From a bacterium (GTDB lineage Bacteria > Planctomycetota > Phycisphaerae > Phycisphaerales > UBA1924): DNA of 7,845 nucleotides. The translations under genes were made by a program, and so were the position numbers. This document shows, in pieces, positions 5,055-7,845 of this stretch. How positions within the stretch are numbered: the stretch's first letter is position 1; every line of letters starts with the position of its first letter. The stretch is taken from the NCBI GenBank assembly GCA_002401225.1, contig NVSM01000014.1:30160-38004 (forward strand). The letters are read 5' to 3'. The notes beneath the pieces are model-generated. The model did no database searches. It saw only the letters and a list, made by a program, of their open reading frames with translations, and was not told the origin of the DNA.

Positions 5055-7845
5055 ATGCCAAAGCCATCAGGAATCTCAGTCAAAGCCATCGGGTTGATCG
5101 CCGCGTCCTTGCTCACGCTCGTGTTCGCCCTCATCATTTGGTTCTCGATGCGGTCAAACCCTGCGCCTACGCAGTCCAACGCGGATCTCTTTCCGCCAGA
5201 TGCTGCCGAGATTCCCAACATCGAAGACTCCCAAACCGGAGGCAAGATGTTTATCACAATGGTCGACAAGAATGACCCAACACGCGTCGCGGCGACCCTC
5301 CAAGCAGACCGCTTCGAACCCATCGGCGAAGGGCAACGAAAACTCGATAATCCAATCTCATGGATCTACCTCGCCGACGGCAGAGCAATCAAAATCACCG
5401 CAGATGCAGCCACCATGCTTATGCCCGATCCAAACGAGCCGCCAGAGTCGGGCACGCTTGAAGGGAACATACGGATCGAATCATATGAATCTGTCGATGA
5501 TTTGACGAATCCAGTTTTAGTCGCCAAGTTTGACGAACCATTAGAGTTTGAACGCCGGTATCTCCGGTTGCGATCGCTCGGGCATTTTGAAATCGTTTCC
5601 GACCAGTTTGATTTCTCAGGCTCAAACCTGACCGTGATCCTCAACGAACTCCGCAATCGTGTCGAGCTCATCGATGTCGAGCGAGGCGATCAGATCGTGA
5701 TTCACCCCAACACAAAACCCCGCGCCAAAAAAACACCAAAGCCAACACAAACAACATCGACAAACACACCGGCAAACACATCGACTCAGCCTACAGCGCA
5801 ATCTGCAAACAAAGCTCTCACGCCAGTAGCACACACTCGTTATCACATCTCGCTCATCGACTCGGTCGTCGCAGCAGCAACCGGCTCAGGGCAAGCAACC
5901 GGCGGCCGACTCGACCTCTGGCTTGCACTGCAAGACAACACCCTCTCACCCAACGCGATCAAAGAAATCTCCTTCGCACAAAGCTCAAAGGCCACTGTCG
6001 GCAATGTAAAACAAAACGATACAACGCCCCCTCCAACAACAAACGCACCCGCAACAATCATCTCAAATAACACGAGTACAAACGACATCGTCATCACTTG
6101 GGCAGGAAAGATGACGGTTCGCCCGATTGATGATCAGATTCCAGCGGAGCTTGAACACAACGAACTCGCGATCGCACTCTCAGGCAACGCCGACGGCTCA
6201 ACAAACAAAAACATCGACTCGGGAATCACCTTCACCATCCCCGAACAACACTTCGTCGGCCAAGCCCACCGCATGACCTACTACGCGACCCAAGGCATCG
6301 TCGAACTCAACTCCATCCAACAACCCAAAGGTATCATCAAACTCCAAGCACAAGGTTCGGGAACACTCATCGCCACCAAACTTGTCGCGGATCTTGCCAA
6401 CGGGACCATCGATCTTCGCGGCCGAGGCAGCATCGCACACAATCCCGCCGATCAACAAGAAGCAACCATCCAATGGAACAAGCAAGCCCTCTTCACGCTT
6501 GCCAAAGTGAACAATGCCATCACTGATCGGCTTGCGCATGCCAAGTTTGCGGGCAATGTCATCGCCAAGCAGGCCGGCAACGGCGCAGGCGCAAAGGTGC
6601 TTGATATTGACTTCGATCCCAAGCTCGAAGCTCCAATCTCATTGACCAAACTCGTCATGAGCGAAGGCGTGCTCTCAAGCGTGTCTCGAAATATGCTCTC
6701 AGGCAAACAGCTCGAAATCGAGTTCGTCCCCAACGCATCGAATACCTCGGTCGACCCTGTCTCGATCATCGCTGATGGACAAGTCCTCGGGCGAACCCCA
6801 GATTCAATCCTGCGAGCATCCCATCTCGACGCAACACTCATGCGAAATCTCAAGGGCGAACTCGTCATCAGAGATGCGCGAGCATCAGCCATCGCCACAG
6901 GCCCACAAGCGGACGAAGTAAAATACTCCGGGCCTCAACGCACCACCGCAAGAGGGCAATCGCTCACAATCGACGGCGTCAACGAAACGCTCGTCCTGCT
7001 CGGTTCGCCCGCAAAGCTCACCCAAGCCGGCTCGTCGGTCACAGGCAATCACATCAATCTCAACGCCAAACGCCGAGGCATCGAAGTCATCGGCCCAGGC
7101 TCGTTCGATCATGACATCACGATTGAGAATCAAGAAAGTTCAACAGGTCAACAGCTCGCCGGGCATATCCGGGCGACATGGAAAGGCTCGATGCGCTTCG
7201 ACGATGCGCTCGGATCAATCATCTGTGACGATCAGGTCAAAGTCATTTCTACACCAGACGCTTTCACACGCGACACCCTCACCGCCCATCGCGCAGAGAT
7301 CAAGCTCTCCGCAAAGCCAACCAACGATCCAATCGGTAGCAAGCCAAAGAACGCTGCAAATACAGCATCAAATGATCGCCAGCTGATCAGCGCGAGAATC
7401 TTTGGGCACGCACCAGCCGGTCAAGACCCTGTCCCGGCCAAGATCGAATCACGAACCTACGCCATCGATGATCTAGAACGCGTCACCGGGTTAATCTATC
7501 TCGAAGGGTCACAAGTCATCGTCGACAACATCGCCCAGACCCTCAAAGTCCCTGCTGCGGGAACGCTCTTGGTTATGGATCGGACACAGCCAGAAACTCA
7601 ACCAAACACTCAACCCAACTCGCAACAAGAGAACAAACCAAGCGCAGGGCTCACCAAGTTTACATGGCAAGGCAAGATGGCACTCGATCGAGCAAAGGGC
7701 ACCGCTCGCTTTCTCGATGAAGTTATCGTCCGCCAGAAAACCCTCGCCACCGGCAACATCGCCCAACTCAGCACCGACCAACTCGATGCACGCTTCGAGA
7801 TCGGTGCAAACACAACAGATGCCGACGCAGAACCGACCACGCGTT
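5055..7845 (+). CDS. Giant LptC/OstA-like lipopolysaccharide transport protein, C-terminus beyond window
   Basis: An uninterrupted frame of 930 codons from ATG 5055 to the window end, without a stop. A short basic N-terminus is followed by one membrane helix (about 11-32) and a long periplasmic part, the layout of LptC. Residues about 60-216 look like an LptC/OstA beta region: GGKMFITM (62-69), GTLEGNIRIES (133-143) and GHFEIVSD (176-183). A Lys/Pro/Thr/Asn/Gln-rich linker (about 217-260), a further conserved-looking block (260-310) and a second Thr/Pro/Asn linker (about 310-344) follow. Next come recurring segments marked by Trp349, Trp474, Trp709 and Trp871, three of them as W-x-G-x-M and three preceded by glycine-rich turns (GRGS 456-459, GPGS 680-683, AAGT 834-837). 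E. coli LptC and LptA are each under 200 residues. Position after kdsD-kdsC supports a role in moving lipopolysaccharide from the inner membrane. Homology to LptC is inferred from position and pattern and is not proven; an AsmA-like or other beta-rich periplasmic protein is the main alternative. Confidence 0.75.
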   Translation, partial: MPKPSGISVKAIGLIAASLLTLVFALIIWFSMRSNPAPTQSNADLFPPDAAEIPNIEDSQTGGKMFITMVDKNDPTRVAATLQADRFEPIGEGQRKLDNPISWIYLADGRAIKITADAATMLMPDPNEPPESGTLEGNIRIESYESVDDLTNPVLVAKFDEPLEFERRYLRLRSLGHFEIVSDQFDFSGSNLTVILNELRNRVELIDVERGDQIVIHPNTKPRAKKTPKPTQTTSTNTPANTSTQPTAQSANKALTPVAHTRYHISLIDSVVAAATGSGQATGGRLDLWLALQDNTLSPNAIKEISFAQSSKATVGNVKQNDTTPPPTTNAPATIISNNTSTNDIVITWAGKMTVRPIDDQIPAELEHNELAIALSGNADGSTNKNIDSGITFTIPEQHFVGQAHRMTYYATQGIVELNSIQQPKGIIKLQAQGSGTLIATKLVADLANGTIDLRGRGSIAHNPADQQEATIQWNKQALFTLAKVNNAITDRLAHAKFAGNVIAKQAGNGAGAKVLDIDFDPKLEAPISLTKLVMSEGVLSSVSRNMLSGKQLEIEFVPNASNTSVDPVSIIADGQVLGRTPDSILRASHLDATLMRNLKGELVIRDARASAIATGPQADEVKYSGPQRTTARGQSLTIDGVNETLVLLGSPAKLTQAGSSVTGNHINLNAKRRGIEVIGPGSFDHDITIENQESSTGQQLAGHIRATWKGSMRFDDALGSIICDDQVKVISTPDAFTRDTLTAHRAEIKLSAKPTNDPIGSKPKNAANTASNDRQLISARIFGHAPAGQDPVPAKIESRTYAIDDLERVTGLIYLEGSQVIVDNIAQTLKVPAAGTLLVMDRTQPETQPNTQPNSQQENKPSAGLTKFTWQGKMALDRAKGTARFLDEVIVRQKTLATGNIAQLSTDQLDARFEIGANTTDADAEPTTR
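5703..5834 (+). repeat. ACA/CAA-rich low-complexity tract encoding a Thr/Pro/Asn/Gln linker
   Basis: The coding strand here is almost all A and C (many ACA, CAA, AAC, CCA codons) and encodes residues about 217-260, starting with a basic KPRAKKTPK. It contrasts with the mixed composition either side and probably forms a flexible spacer between the LptC-like region and the next block. It is not an exact tandem repeat. A shorter similar tract lies at about 6000-6086. Confidence 0.6.

Noticed and set aside
5703..5834. ACA-rich tract as a CRISPR, tandem repeat array or origin-like element
   Set aside because: No exact unit repeats, the reading frame stays open, and it encodes a plausible flexible linker.
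5366..7840. Many minus-strand frames of 60-150 aa opposite the giant gene, some Cys/Val-rich and membrane-like
   Set aside because: They are the complement of the ACA/GAT-rich coding strand; the single 930-codon plus frame explains the region, and none has a recognisable domain.

Overview
The window looks like chromosomal, housekeeping-type DNA from a Gram-negative bacterium, most likely a planctomycete of the Phycisphaerae type. That placement is an inference. It rests on moderate GC with TCG/GAT-rich codon use, a membrane protein ending in an Arg-rich stretch plus a CxxC...CPECG zinc ribbon (a style I associate with planctomycetes), frequent absence of Shine-Dalgarno sequences, and a very long LptC/OstA-like protein. 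No rRNA, tRNA, mobile element, CRISPR array or phage gene was seen. Gene density is high; the longest gaps between coding regions are about 80 nt.

Layout. Positions 1-272 (+) hold the C-terminal end of a DinG/YoaA-type helicase. Positions 305-991 (+) encode an unrecognised 228-aa protein that may be a reduced xylose-isomerase-like TIM barrel. Positions 1076-1630 (+) are nuoC (complex I 30-kDa subunit), standing alone without nuoA/B/D beside it. On the minus strand, convergent with nuoC, lie a two-TM zinc-ribbon membrane protein (1689-2309) and, upstream of it in the same unit, scpA (2314-3141), the kleisin of bacterial condensin. An 81-nt divergent region separates scpA from a plus-strand series: a 71-aa protein with two DnaJ-like cysteine knuckles (3223-3438), a KdsD/KpsF-type arabinose-5-phosphate isomerase (3469-4509), KdsC-type Kdo-8-phosphate phosphatase (4531-5040), and a giant open frame from 5055 that runs off the window (at least 930 residues).

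The last three genes form the heart of the window. They follow the classical kdsD-kdsC-lptC(-lptA-lptB) order of the lipopolysaccharide locus: the first two supply the Kdo sugar pathway (ribulose-5-P to arabinose-5-P; Kdo-8-P to Kdo). The third occupies the lptC slot and begins like LptC (short N-terminus, one TM helix, periplasmic OstA-like beta region). It then continues for more than 700 further residues with low-complexity linkers and recurring 'G-x-G ... W-x-G-x-M' segments. It may be an LptC with several LptA-like bridge modules built in. This is the most interesting object here.

A second signal is regulatory. Four genes that lack a well-placed Shine-Dalgarno sequence (305, scpA at 3141, 3469, 5055) have a TAnnnT hexamer ending 5-6 nt before the ATG. 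The two clear Shine-Dalgarno genes (nuoC, kdsC) do not. This fits leaderless transcripts.
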